From Photobacterium swingsii (GTDB taxonomy: Bacteria; Pseudomonadota; Gammaproteobacteria; Enterobacterales; Vibrionaceae): a DNA stretch of 64,000 nucleotides. Below the pieces are notes generated by a model. It made no database searches and was not told the DNA's origin. It saw only the letters and a program-made list of their open reading frames with translations. Position 1 is the stretch's first letter. Each line of letters starts with the position of its first letter. The DNA lies in contig NZ_AP024852.1 in the NCBI RefSeq assembly GCF_024346715.1, positions 2,418,001 through 2,482,000 on the forward strand, written 5' to 3'. Of the stretch, positions 18,158 to 26,296 are shown piece by piece. A program made the translations under genes and the position numbers.

Positions 18158-18907
18158 ATGAACAAATTTGATATCCAAGATCTAGACCTATACTACGGTT
18201 CGAACCAAGCACTTAAAAAGATTAACCTGCCAATTCCAAACCGCCAGGTAACAGCATTAATTGGCCCATCTGGCTGTGGTAAATCAACGCTACTTCGTTG
18301 CTTAAACCGCATGAACGACCTGATCGAAGGCGTAAAAATCGACGGTAACCTAACCATGGATGGCGAGAACGTTTACGGCAACATCGATGTTTCTCAGCTA
18401 CGTATTAAAGTTGGCATGGTGTTCCAAAAGCCGAACCCATTCCCTATGAGCATCTACGAAAACGTGGCTTACGGCCTACGTGCTCAAGGCATTAAAGATA
18501 AGAAAGAATTAGACAAAGTGGTTGAACAATCACTACGCGGTGCAGCATTGTGGGATGAAGTAAAAGATCGTCTTAAATCGCACGCCTTTGGTCTTTCAGG
18601 TGGTCAGCAACAACGTCTGTGTATTGCTCGTACGATTGCTATGCAGCCTGAAGTTATCCTTATGGATGAACCAACATCGGCACTGGATCCAATCGCAACC
18701 AAGAAGATTGAAGATTTGATGGAGTCACTCAAAAAAGAGTTCACCATCGTTATCGTGACCCACTCCATGCAGCAAGCACGTCGTATTTCAGACCGTACAG
18801 CCTTCTTCCTGATGGGCGAGCTGGTTGAACACGATGACACACAAGCACTATTCAACAACCCAGGCGATGACCGTACCCGCGGTTACGTCAATGGTGATTT
18901 CGGCTAA
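18158..18907 (+). CDS. pstB: Phosphate ABC transporter ATP-binding protein PstB
   Basis: A 249-residue cytoplasmic ATPase with Walker A GPSGCGKS (residues 36-43), a Q-loop in [12 protein letters not shown], signature LSGGQQQR (about 146) and Walker [12 protein letters not shown] (about 166-176). The [13 protein letters not shown] block is specific to PstB among ABC ATPases. I chose ATG 18158 because GAGGAAG lies 6 bases upstream; an in-frame TTG at 18143 is less likely. It is the last gene of the operon. No phoU follows, so the negative regulator normally linked to pst must be elsewhere or belong to another pst copy. Confidence 0.95.
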   Translation: MNKFDIQDLDLYYGSNQALKKINLPIPNRQVTALIGPSGCGKSTLLRCLNRMNDLIEGVKIDGNLTMDGENVYGNIDVSQLRIKVGMVFQKPNPFPMSIYENVAYGLRAQGIKDKKELDKVVEQSLRGAALWDEVKDRLKSHAFGLSGGQQQRLCIARTIAMQPEVILMDEPTSALDPIATKKIEDLMESLKKEFTIVIVTHSMQQARRISDRTAFFLMGELVEHDDTQALFNNPGDDRTRGYVNGDFG

Positions 18908-19004
18908 TCATCCACTGATTTGAAGGCCATTGACTATTCAGCACTGGTCTTCTTTATTCCTCAGTTGCCGTATTGAAACGAATAATAAAAGCGATGGTAC
19001 TATT

Positions 19005-19032
19005 GCCCCCTTCTAGTAAGGGGGCTTTTTTT
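19005..19032 (+). terminator. Terminator of the pstSCAB operon
   Basis: A GC-rich stem GCCCCC/GGGGGC with a 9-base loop and seven T's, 97 bases after the pstB stop. Its T-run runs into the stop codon of the convergent VanZ-like gene. Confidence 0.85.
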
Positions 19033-19387
19033 ATTTTGTTAAAAACAGCTTTTCAACGATAAACGCTAACGCAATGCCACACAGCAAGCCCGTACCATTG
19101 GCTAATAAATCCAGCCATTCACCATAGCGGTTCACATAGGGTTGAAGCAGTTCAATTACGCCACTCCAACAAAAGAAGAACAAAGCTATCCATAACCAAC
19201 GTTTTGGTCTTCTCAGGGCTACGCTAAAAATCAACGCACCATACGCGATGAAATGGTGAGTTTTGTCGGTGCCGGGTACGGTCGGCAATTCAGCTAAAGG
19301 AGTCAATGACAACACAGTAATCAAGGTTAAATTGATTGCTGCAATAACTAGCCAATACCGACGAATGAAATTGAATAACAGCTGCAT
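19031..19387 (-). CDS. VanZ-like membrane protein
   Basis: This 118-residue protein has about four membrane helices. VanZ-family features are DKTHHFIAYGALIF in the first half and the Glu-rich block GVIELLQPYVNRYGEWLDLLANGTG in the second, whose acidic and polar residues are the conserved signature of the family. VanZ gives low-level teicoplanin resistance in enterococci. The short proteobacterial members are uncharacterised and there is no reason to infer resistance. It stands alone, convergent on pstB and co-directional with the Sel1-repeat gene but separated by a terminator. Confidence 0.85.
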   Translation of the reverse strand: MQLLFNFIRRYWLVIAAINLTLITVLSLTPLAELPTVPGTDKTHHFIAYGALIFSVALRRPKRWLWIALFFFCWSGVIELLQPYVNRYGEWLDLLANGTGLLCGIALAFIVEKLFLTK

Positions 19388-19541
19388 TTAATACTTTCCA
19401 AATGAAAACATGGACTCTTACTTTTTGCAGTGTAAACAGCAGATTAATGCAAAACAAGTATGCCTTCATATCAGGTCTTCGCGGCTATACGTACACAATA
19501 CGCAATATATCTCGCAATCTTCCCTTCTTTTTGAAAACAAA

Positions 19542-19565
19542 AACGGCTTTCCGAAGAAAGCCGTT
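19542..19565 (-). terminator. Terminator downstream of the Sel1-repeat gene
   Basis: The 9-bp stem AACGGCTTT/AAAGCCGTT with a 6-base loop has an A-rich left flank that supplies U's on the minus transcript. It is 57 bases after the Sel1 gene stop. Confidence 0.8.
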
Positions 19566-19621
19566 CTAATAGGTAACTCATTCACGTGGCGCATCAATGA
19601 TGACGCACACCTGTATATCGA

Positions 19622-21577
19622 TTAGCAGCCACCTGAATCCCATTCAAACTGTGAAGTAAACGCATTCCATTTTTGTTTGGCTTGGAAATGTACTTTGCGG
19701 CCATCCGAGTAAGTACGGTAACAGTTACCGTTAGTACATTTAGTATTACAAGTGACAAAGCCCGCTTTAGCACGTGGTTTAGCCGGGTATGGATCGTAGC
19801 TAACTTGTGCTGTTTTCTTCGGCTTCACAGGCACATTTTTCACTAGCTGATCAGATTTGACATAACCCAAGGTGTAATTGTTTATATCAAGCACTTCCGT
19901 CCAAGTCTCGTTACTGCCTAGGCTATAGACATATGTCCCTTTTGACAGCTTCTTCACCACATTGCTGTTAGTGTTGGTTGCAGACAAAATATTCACTGTT
20001 GACGCATTGGTTTTAAATTTATTCAACTTAGCCAATGCGTCTTTAATATTATTCTTAGCTAGCTTATTACCTTGCTTCGCGGATTTCGCAAACCAATACG
20101 CTGCCCACGCGTAGTTTTTCTTAACGCCCTGACCTTTTTTGTATAGCAGCCCTAGGTTATTTTGCGCAGAAGCATGATCACTCTTCGCCGCTTTGCTATA
20201 CCAGTTAAACGCAGCCTGATTATCTTCAGCAGTACCCTCACCATTGTCATACATAACACCTAAGTTATATTGTGACGTAGTGTGTCCTTGTTCTGCTGCT
20301 TTTTTGTACCAAGTGAATGCCGTGCGGTTGCTCTTAGTATTGCCATCTCCAAATGCATAGCTATTAGCGTATTTAAATTGTGCATCTACGTGACCTTGTT
20401 TAGCCGCCTTGCCATACCACTTAGCTGCAGATGAAAGGCTCTTATTAACCCCCTCACCGTTGTAGTAACGGTTACCCAATACATACTGCGCATTACTATT
20501 GCCTTGCTCAGCCGCTTTGGTTAACCACTTAACGGCTTGCTGGTAGTTTTGTTCAACCCCTTCACCATTACTATACAAAACCCCCATATTACCTTGTGCG
20601 CTAACATGACCTTGCAACGCCGCTTGCTTGAACCAATATGCTGCGGCTTTTTTATCCACTGTACCTGCATAGCCAAAGTAATAGGATTGTCCTAGATTGT
20701 ATTGCCCCGCAGCGAGATTCTGATTAGCAGATTTGGTATGCCATTCAAGTGCTTTTTTCCCGTCTTTCTTAACACCTTTCCCATCGAGGTAAAGATTACC
20801 AAGCTGGTTTTGCGCACCGGCTAACCCTTGCTCGGCAGCTTTCATATAAAGCTCTACCGCTTTTCGGTAGTCGCGCCTTACGCCACGGCCTTTCTCATAA
20901 AGATCACCCAGATTAAATTGAGCCGAGGCCAACCCTTGATCGGCAGCTTTTTGATACCACTTTACGGCCTCTGTAGCATTCTTAGTAACTCCCTTTCCCT
21001 CTTCATACATAATGCCGAGGTTATTTTGAGCAGATGCATAACCTTGTTTGGCTGATTTTAAATACCAACTCGCTGCTTCTTTACTGTTTTTATTTAAACC
21101 TTGAGTACCATTGGCGTAATGCACACCTAAGTTATACTCAGCAACACGATTTCCTTTCTCTGCCGATAAGAAAGTCTTGAGCGTTGGCTTATAGCGTTCG
21201 ACAAACTTAATAGCCTCAGGCTGCCCCTGTGTTGCCGCCTGTTTAATATACTGATGGCCTTTCGAAAACTGCTTGTCATTAAAAGTAATAAGACCATATT
21301 GATACTGTGCTTTTGCCATACCGGCATCGGCAGCTTTCTTCAACCACTCGATATCAGAGTCAGAAACACGATTATAACGGCTACTTGCTAGATCATAGAT
21401 GCCATACATGGCATCAACATTGCCTTCCTCTGCAAGCTCTAACCAAATTTCTTGTGCCTTTGCAGGTTCTCCATCTTGTAATGCTGATAGGCCATCTTCA
21501 TAAGTTGATGCACACCCCCCCAACAGACCAGCAGAACACAATAAGACTAATAATTGCCTTTTAAATAACTTTTCCAT
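19622..21577 (-). CDS. Lipoprotein with Sel1-like repeats, SH3-like domain and cysteine-rich tail
   Basis: The 651-residue protein begins with a lipobox LLGGC (Cys22). From about residue 30 to 520 runs a chain of roughly twelve to thirteen 36-residue Sel1-like repeats (A-x-x-W/L-Y-x-K-A-A-x-Q-G-x-x-x-A-Q-x-x-L-G pattern). Such solenoids scaffold protein-protein contacts. An SH3b-like domain (about 525-590, STVNILSATNTNSNVVKKLSKGT) follows; these often bind peptidoglycan peptides. The last 45 residues hold four cysteines (in CNTKCTNGNC and the final GGC), likely disulfide-bonded. The whole is probably periplasmic or outer-membrane attached. It stands alone with its own terminator. Function is unknown. 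Confidence 0.85.
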   Translation of the reverse strand: MEKLFKRQLLVLLCSAGLLGGCASTYEDGLSALQDGEPAKAQEIWLELAEEGNVDAMYGIYDLASSRYNRVSDSDIEWLKKAADAGMAKAQYQYGLITFNDKQFSKGHQYIKQAATQGQPEAIKFVERYKPTLKTFLSAEKGNRVAEYNLGVHYANGTQGLNKNSKEAASWYLKSAKQGYASAQNNLGIMYEEGKGVTKNATEAVKWYQKAADQGLASAQFNLGDLYEKGRGVRRDYRKAVELYMKAAEQGLAGAQNQLGNLYLDGKGVKKDGKKALEWHTKSANQNLAAGQYNLGQSYYFGYAGTVDKKAAAYWFKQAALQGHVSAQGNMGVLYSNGEGVEQNYQQAVKWLTKAAEQGNSNAQYVLGNRYYNGEGVNKSLSSAAKWYGKAAKQGHVDAQFKYANSYAFGDGNTKSNRTAFTWYKKAAEQGHTTSQYNLGVMYDNGEGTAEDNQAAFNWYSKAAKSDHASAQNNLGLLYKKGQGVKKNYAWAAYWFAKSAKQGNKLAKNNIKDALAKLNKFKTNASTVNILSATNTNSNVVKKLSKGTYVYSLGSNETWTEVLDINNYTLGYVKSDQLVKNVPVKPKKTAQVSYDPYPAKPRAKAGFVTCNTKCTNGNCYRTYSDGRKVHFQAKQKWNAFTSQFEWDSGGC

Positions 21578-21985
21578 GTACCTATACCTACTAACGTTTT
21601 TCTATCTCATGTTGACAGATGATATTGTTATAATTAAGCCTGTAAGTATAAATGACACCAATAGCAAAATTCTTCTTACAAGGTAAAAATACGTGACTAA
21701 GGTATTATTAATTATGGATATTTTGATCACTATCATCATTTTCACCCATCGCAGGCCATAAATTATAGAGTGATATTTGTACTCTTTGACTTGAATCGAT
21801 ATCACAAAAACACCTAGGTCTGCTTAACTTAATAAAATCTAGCCAATGCAGTAGCCACAGCAAAGCCCAAGTAATAATGTAAGCACTTGGTTTATGCTAA
21901 AAATCGTTATCGTAGAATTTTGACTAACCAGTAGCATTCGCTTGATATGCTATTAATTGTTCGGGTTTTTTAGGAGTACCATTTC
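21578..21985. other. 408-bp AT-rich divergent intergenic region
   Basis: The region lies between the divergent Sel1-repeat and mscS-like genes. It is very AT-rich and should hold both promoters. A 67-codon minus-strand frame with a GTG start and no ribosome binding site was not accepted. No specific binding site is recognised. Confidence 0.4.
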
Positions 21986-23677
21986 ATGCGTTTGATTTGC
22001 ATTCTTTTATTGATGTTTTCATCGTGGGTGTGGGCAAATACGGAAGAAACATCAGCAGCGCCGCCTGACCAGAAACCTGCCGCAATTACTCAAATAAAAA
22101 CATTAAATACGGAATTAAAAGAACTACTGAGTGAATCAAAAACCTCTACAGGTTCAGCTCAAAATGTTGTTAGCCTACAGCTGATCAACAAAAATGAAGA
22201 GCTACGTGAAGTTATTGCAGACTTGGTTAACCGTTCAAAGCAAGATGATGAAACAATCAAACCTTATCATTCATTCGTGCTTGAACAGGTCAATTACCAA
22301 GTTAAGTTCATCGAAGAAGCTATTGTTTTTCTGACAAAAAAAGTTAACGCTGATGAACAAAAACTCGATACGCTTGGCGATGAGCAAAAGTTACTAACCC
22401 AAAAGAAAGTACAAGAGATTCGCAGTTATATTCAGCGCCTACTAAGCCAACAATGGACAAATTATCATTGGCTTGCCGATCTAGGCATAGATACCAGTAA
22501 ACAAAAAAACGCGCTAGTTAATAACATTGAACATAAATTAGAGTACTTATCTGCCTCTCTGACTTTTAATAGCCAGCAAGAGCAAACACTGAATAAACAA
22601 TTAAAAGCCGCGACAGAAAGTGAAAAAGGGTCATTGCAGCTTCTGCATATATTATCTGAACGTCAGCTCGCCAGTGATCTCACCAATATGCAGGCATTCA
22701 TCAAGCTGGCCGATCAAATGTCTGTCGATACTGCCGATTATAAAAAGCAAATCTTTGAGCAAACAGGTAACGTGACAAATGATTTACTCAACGTTGCAGT
22801 GCTCCTTTCTATTGTCCGTAACAACCTTGAAGATCTGAGCCACTGGGTGGTTGATAACGCCCCACAAATGTTATTCAAACTGTTTGTGTTTATCATCATC
22901 ATTGCTGTTTTCCGCATTCTGAAAAACATCACCAGTAAAATGGTTAAAAAAGCCGTCTCATCCCCTAACCTACGCATGTCTCAATTGATGCAAGAGTTCT
23001 TTGTGTCTATGTCTGGCAAAGGGGTATTTTGTATCGGTTTACTGATTGCGCTATCGCAAATCGGGCTCGATTTAACCCCAATATTAACGGGGTTCGGGGT
23101 TGCTGGTGTCATTATTGGTTTTGCATTACAAGACACCCTTTCAAACTTTGCATCTGGCATGATGCTATTGATTTATCGCCCTTTTGATGTCGGGGATTTT
23201 GTTGAAGCCGGTGGCGTTTCAGGCAAGGTTAGTCACATGAGCCTAGTCAGTACCACCATCAAGACCTTTGATAACCAGATCTTAATTGTTCCTAACAGTA
23301 AAATTTGGGGCGATACCATCAAAAACGTCACGCATGAGCGTGTTCGTCGGGTGGATATGATATTTGGTATAGGTTATAGCGATGATTTAGAGCTCGCAGA
23401 AAAAGTGTTTAACGACATCATCGACGAGCACCCTATGGTACTTCGCCAACCGGAAAAAACCATCAAACTACACACTCTTAATACCTCATCTGTGGACTAT
23501 ATCGTAAGGCCATGGGTGAAAACAGAAGACTACTGGGACGTATACTGGGATGTCACACGTGAAGTAAAACGTCGATTTGATGAAGTTGGGCTCTCGATTC
23601 CCTTCCCCCAACAAGACGTACACTTACATGTCGCGGATGCTGAAGCTGCGAGCCTAGCGAAAGTAAAACGCGACTAA
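21986..23677 (+). CDS. MscS-family mechanosensitive channel with periplasmic helical domain
   Basis: This 563-residue protein has a signal peptide (residues 1-17, cleaved after VWA). About 250 residues of helical, Gln/Glu-rich periplasmic domain follow, then membrane helices from about 295. The MscS pore helix and neck are clear: GVAGVIIGFALQDTLSNFASG (about 370-390), followed by YRPFDVGDFVEAGG, the beta-domain hallmark. The C-terminal alpha/beta domain ends in SIPFPQQDVHLH. This is the enlarged YbdG/MscK-like build rather than minimal MscS (286 residues). It should open on hypo-osmotic shock. AGGAG lies 9 bases before ATG. The gene is monocistronic. Confidence 0.9.
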   Translation: MRLICILLLMFSSWVWANTEETSAAPPDQKPAAITQIKTLNTELKELLSESKTSTGSAQNVVSLQLINKNEELREVIADLVNRSKQDDETIKPYHSFVLEQVNYQVKFIEEAIVFLTKKVNADEQKLDTLGDEQKLLTQKKVQEIRSYIQRLLSQQWTNYHWLADLGIDTSKQKNALVNNIEHKLEYLSASLTFNSQQEQTLNKQLKAATESEKGSLQLLHILSERQLASDLTNMQAFIKLADQMSVDTADYKKQIFEQTGNVTNDLLNVAVLLSIVRNNLEDLSHWVVDNAPQMLFKLFVFIIIIAVFRILKNITSKMVKKAVSSPNLRMSQLMQEFFVSMSGKGVFCIGLLIALSQIGLDLTPILTGFGVAGVIIGFALQDTLSNFASGMMLLIYRPFDVGDFVEAGGVSGKVSHMSLVSTTIKTFDNQILIVPNSKIWGDTIKNVTHERVRRVDMIFGIGYSDDLELAEKVFNDIIDEHPMVLRQPEKTIKLHTLNTSSVDYIVRPWVKTEDYWDVYWDVTREVKRRFDEVGLSIPFPQQDVHLHVADAEAASLAKVKRD

Positions 23678-23947
23678 GATTGCGCCATCTAAGATGATGA
23701 ACATTGTAAAATTGACTCAGTGCTAACAAAACAGATAAAAAGCCATGCCATAGTGTTTTCATCTGTTAGACATTATAAATAAGTGGTTTTAAAGCAATAT
23801 TACTGATTGTTGTGTTGAAAATTATTAGTCATTAATTGCTATCTCATCAAGCAATTATTCAACATTTAACGTTATAATGATGTCCATTCTCATTGTGAGA
23901 AACTTTATTATCTAATGGCTAGCCATTACTTATTGGGGAAACCTATT

Positions 23948-24376
23948 ATGAAAAAGCGTTTTTTAGCAGCCCTTGCTCTTCCTGTAATTTTAGCGGCATG
24001 TGCAAGCAACAACACAGCTCAAGTCGCATCAGAACAAGCACTGATCAATAACAACTGGGTATTAACTCAAGTTGATAGCAAAACGCTTGAACTGCCAGAG
24101 CCAATGAAAGCCCCTAACCTAGAGCTAGGCGCTGATATGAATGCAAATGGCCTTGCTGGCTGTAACCGCTTCTTTGGCCAAGCTGAATACAAAGAAGGTA
24201 AAGTACGTCTAGATAAAATGGGTATGACTATGATGGCTTGCCCAGAGCCTGCAATGGCACTAGAAAACACTTTCGCACAAACACTGAGTGATTGGAGTGA
24301 AGCAACAATTAGCGGCAACCAACTGACGCTAAAAGGTGCTGAGCACACGCTAACATTCGAGCGTGACGCTAAATAA
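23948..24376 (+). CDS. META-domain lipoprotein (HslJ-like)
   Basis: A 142-residue protein with a signal peptide and lipobox LAAC (about Cys18), then a META domain: NNWVLTQVDSK, GLAGCNRFFGQAEY and MGMTMMACPEPAM. The paired cysteines in GCNRF and ACPEP are the usual disulfide of this fold. HslJ of E. coli is a heat-inducible outer-membrane lipoprotein linked to novobiocin tolerance; the family fold is known but not the activity. I start at ATG 23948 with GGGGA upstream; a start at 23915 would bury the signal peptide. It is convergent on the CHASE-GGDEF gene. Confidence 0.88.
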   Translation: MKKRFLAALALPVILAACASNNTAQVASEQALINNNWVLTQVDSKTLELPEPMKAPNLELGADMNANGLAGCNRFFGQAEYKEGKVRLDKMGMTMMACPEPAMALENTFAQTLSDWSEATISGNQLTLKGAEHTLTFERDAK

Positions 24377-24435
24377 TATCCTGTAATGAGTACTGAAAAT
24401 ATTGAATCGCTATACTCAATATTTTCTAATGACAT

Positions 24436-24470
24436 AAAAAAGCGAAGCATCTTTTATGCTTCGCTTTTTT
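24436..24470. terminator. Bidirectional terminator between META lipoprotein and GGDEF gene
   Basis: A 15-bp perfect stem (AAAAAAGCGAAGCAT and complement) with a 5-base loop, bounded by A and T runs. It lies between convergent stops and should serve both. Confidence 0.9.
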
Positions 24471-24502
24471 TATGCCGCGTGGTCACACCCTATTATTAAC
24501 TG

Positions 24503-26113
24503 TCAGCATAATGTCACAAGATCTGAAGTTACCTCAGGAAGCACCTTGATACACCTAACTGCATTTCTACCAGCTGATTTCGCCTGATACAAAGCCGAGT
24601 CGGCAAGATTAAAAAGCGAATCTGGTGTTTGGTTATCGATCTTAATCACGGACACGACACCAACCGAAACAGTCACAACCTTGGCATGGCTTGCCGTTTT
24701 GTGTTCAATCGCTATCCGCTCTATAGCTGTTTTACATTGCTTTGCCACGACTTCTCCACGGGTAGTATTCGGCAGCAAGACAGCAAATTCTTCACCACCA
24801 ATGCGCGCTATACGATCAGCTGGGCGCTTTAATACTCGCTCTAATTCTGTCGCCACTAACCGCAAACAACGATCGCCAGCTTGGTGTCCATAGGTATCAT
24901 TAAATTGCTTAAAGCAATCTATATCAAAAATAAGCAAGGCTAACGGCTTAGATTCTCGTTTAGAGCGTAAAAACTCTTTCTCGAAGTACTCATCGAAATA
25001 GCGTCGATTCGCGATGCCAGTGAGTGCATCTGTTTTGGTTAGGCGCTCTAACTTTTCATTGGCTTCATTAAGTTGCGCATTCTTTTCATCTAAAGCCCTT
25101 TGCATCGCTTCATTTTTTCTTGCCGCAACAAACGCCATCCACGTTGATAAACCAAAGAAAACATTACCGAGAATAAATACCCACCAAGGTGTTTGTGTTC
25201 TACGAGCAGAGAAATACTGTCGACTTGGTACGGCTTCAAGTACCCAACGACGCCCAGCATAATTCATTACCGACCGCGTATAGCGATAGTGCGATAGCAA
25301 CTCACCATGGGCACTACTCACTATGTCTCGTGAAAATAGCACTGACTTATTAGCCGGTATCGTGGCATCCCATAGCGTAATGGATATTTCTTGGTCTTCA
25401 CCGCCTCTGTATATTGCAGAAAATATCGACTGAATGTCGAAAACCCCCAAGATAAAGCCCCGTAACGATTCTTCTTTATTTGCCTTAATCGGTATATTAA
25501 AAACAGGCACTAAAGCAAGCACCCCTATTCGATCATCGGGAGATTGAACCAACTTTATGCCTTCAGAAAGTTGCACATCCCCCGTATTTATTGCCCTGGA
25601 CATGGCTTCACGACGACGAGAGTTTGAATTCAGATCATACCCCATTGCCGCTTCATTCATTTCTAGTGGTTCAAGATAAAAAACGGGGTAATAATAATCA
25701 CGCTCTGTTGCTACCCCCATTTCCCCTGAACTTAAGCGCTCAGTAAATTGAAAACCATTGTAATGCGCACGACCTTGCGCCTCAACGGCAGCCCTTTCAT
25801 CATGAGAAACACGCGGGATCCATTCCAGTGCTTGTACCTTAGTATGACGACTTAATATATAAGCGGATTCAGCGGCAAAAGATGATGATGAAATTATTTC
25901 GTTATTATCAAAGTGAGCTTTGAGCGCATAGACAGACTCAATATTAAATTTTAATCCCTTATAGTATGAAAGCGCTTTATCGTTTATTTCATCTTGAAAT
26001 TCACGCTCGATGTTTTTTGTTTCTACCTGATAGAACAACCAAAAGAACACGCTGGATATTATGACCCCCATGATAGCTGAAATTAAGGTTATTCTGTAAA
26101 GTCGCTTTCCCAT
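24503..26113 (-). CDS. CHASE-domain diguanylate cyclase
   Basis: The 536-residue inner-membrane protein has a first helix at about residues 8-27 and a periplasmic CHASE sensor with EWIPRVSHDER, YPVFYLEPLEMNEAAMGYDL and an AINTGDVQLSEG block. The second helix is at about 315-335, a short coiled coil follows, and then the GGDEF domain. The active site is GGEEF (residues 439-443), compatible with cyclic-di-GMP synthesis. The product-inhibition site RxxD is intact five residues earlier (Arg430-Asp433). It probably converts an unknown small-molecule signal into cyclic-di-GMP output controlling motility or biofilm. No EAL domain is present. It is monocistronic. Confidence 0.93.
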   Translation of the reverse strand: MGKRLYRITLISAIMGVIISSVFFWLFYQVETKNIEREFQDEINDKALSYYKGLKFNIESVYALKAHFDNNEIISSSSFAAESAYILSRHTKVQALEWIPRVSHDERAAVEAQGRAHYNGFQFTERLSSGEMGVATERDYYYPVFYLEPLEMNEAAMGYDLNSNSRRREAMSRAINTGDVQLSEGIKLVQSPDDRIGVLALVPVFNIPIKANKEESLRGFILGVFDIQSIFSAIYRGGEDQEISITLWDATIPANKSVLFSRDIVSSAHGELLSHYRYTRSVMNYAGRRWVLEAVPSRQYFSARRTQTPWWVFILGNVFFGLSTWMAFVAARKNEAMQRALDEKNAQLNEANEKLERLTKTDALTGIANRRYFDEYFEKEFLRSKRESKPLALLIFDIDCFKQFNDTYGHQAGDRCLRLVATELERVLKRPADRIARIGGEEFAVLLPNTTRGEVVAKQCKTAIERIAIEHKTASHAKVVTVSVGVVSVIKIDNQTPDSLFNLADSALYQAKSAGRNAVRCIKVLPEVTSDLVTLC

Positions 26114-26226
26114 TGGAACCCTTTTTATTCATTTATCTTTCCATTGTTAGAACAAAAAAAATGTATTACCAGTCCCATGTTTCTGTTTTTTGCTATCACT
26201 AGCACTTTTCTTTTACTAATAAATAA

Positions 26227-26253
26227 AAAAGACGCACAATAAGTGCGTCTTTT
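26227..26253 (-). terminator. Terminator of metE
   Basis: The 11-bp stem AAAAGACGCAC/GTGCGTCTTTT with a 5-base loop is located 44 bases after the metE stop. Further A's on the left give the U-run. Confidence 0.88.
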
Positions 26254-26296
26254 AAACTTAAGGCCACGATAGTAAATAACCTTTATAATCGCGGAG

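Noticed and set aside
19410-19625. 71-codon plus-strand ORF between VanZ-like and Sel1 genes
   Set aside because: It reads through the terminator hairpin at 19542-19565 and overlaps the convergent gene end; the protein has no hydrophobic or structural pattern.
21602-21805. 67-codon minus-strand ORF in the Sel1-mscS gap
   Set aside because: GTG start without a ribosome binding site in a very AT-rich promoter region; the Ile/Val/Leu content follows from base composition.
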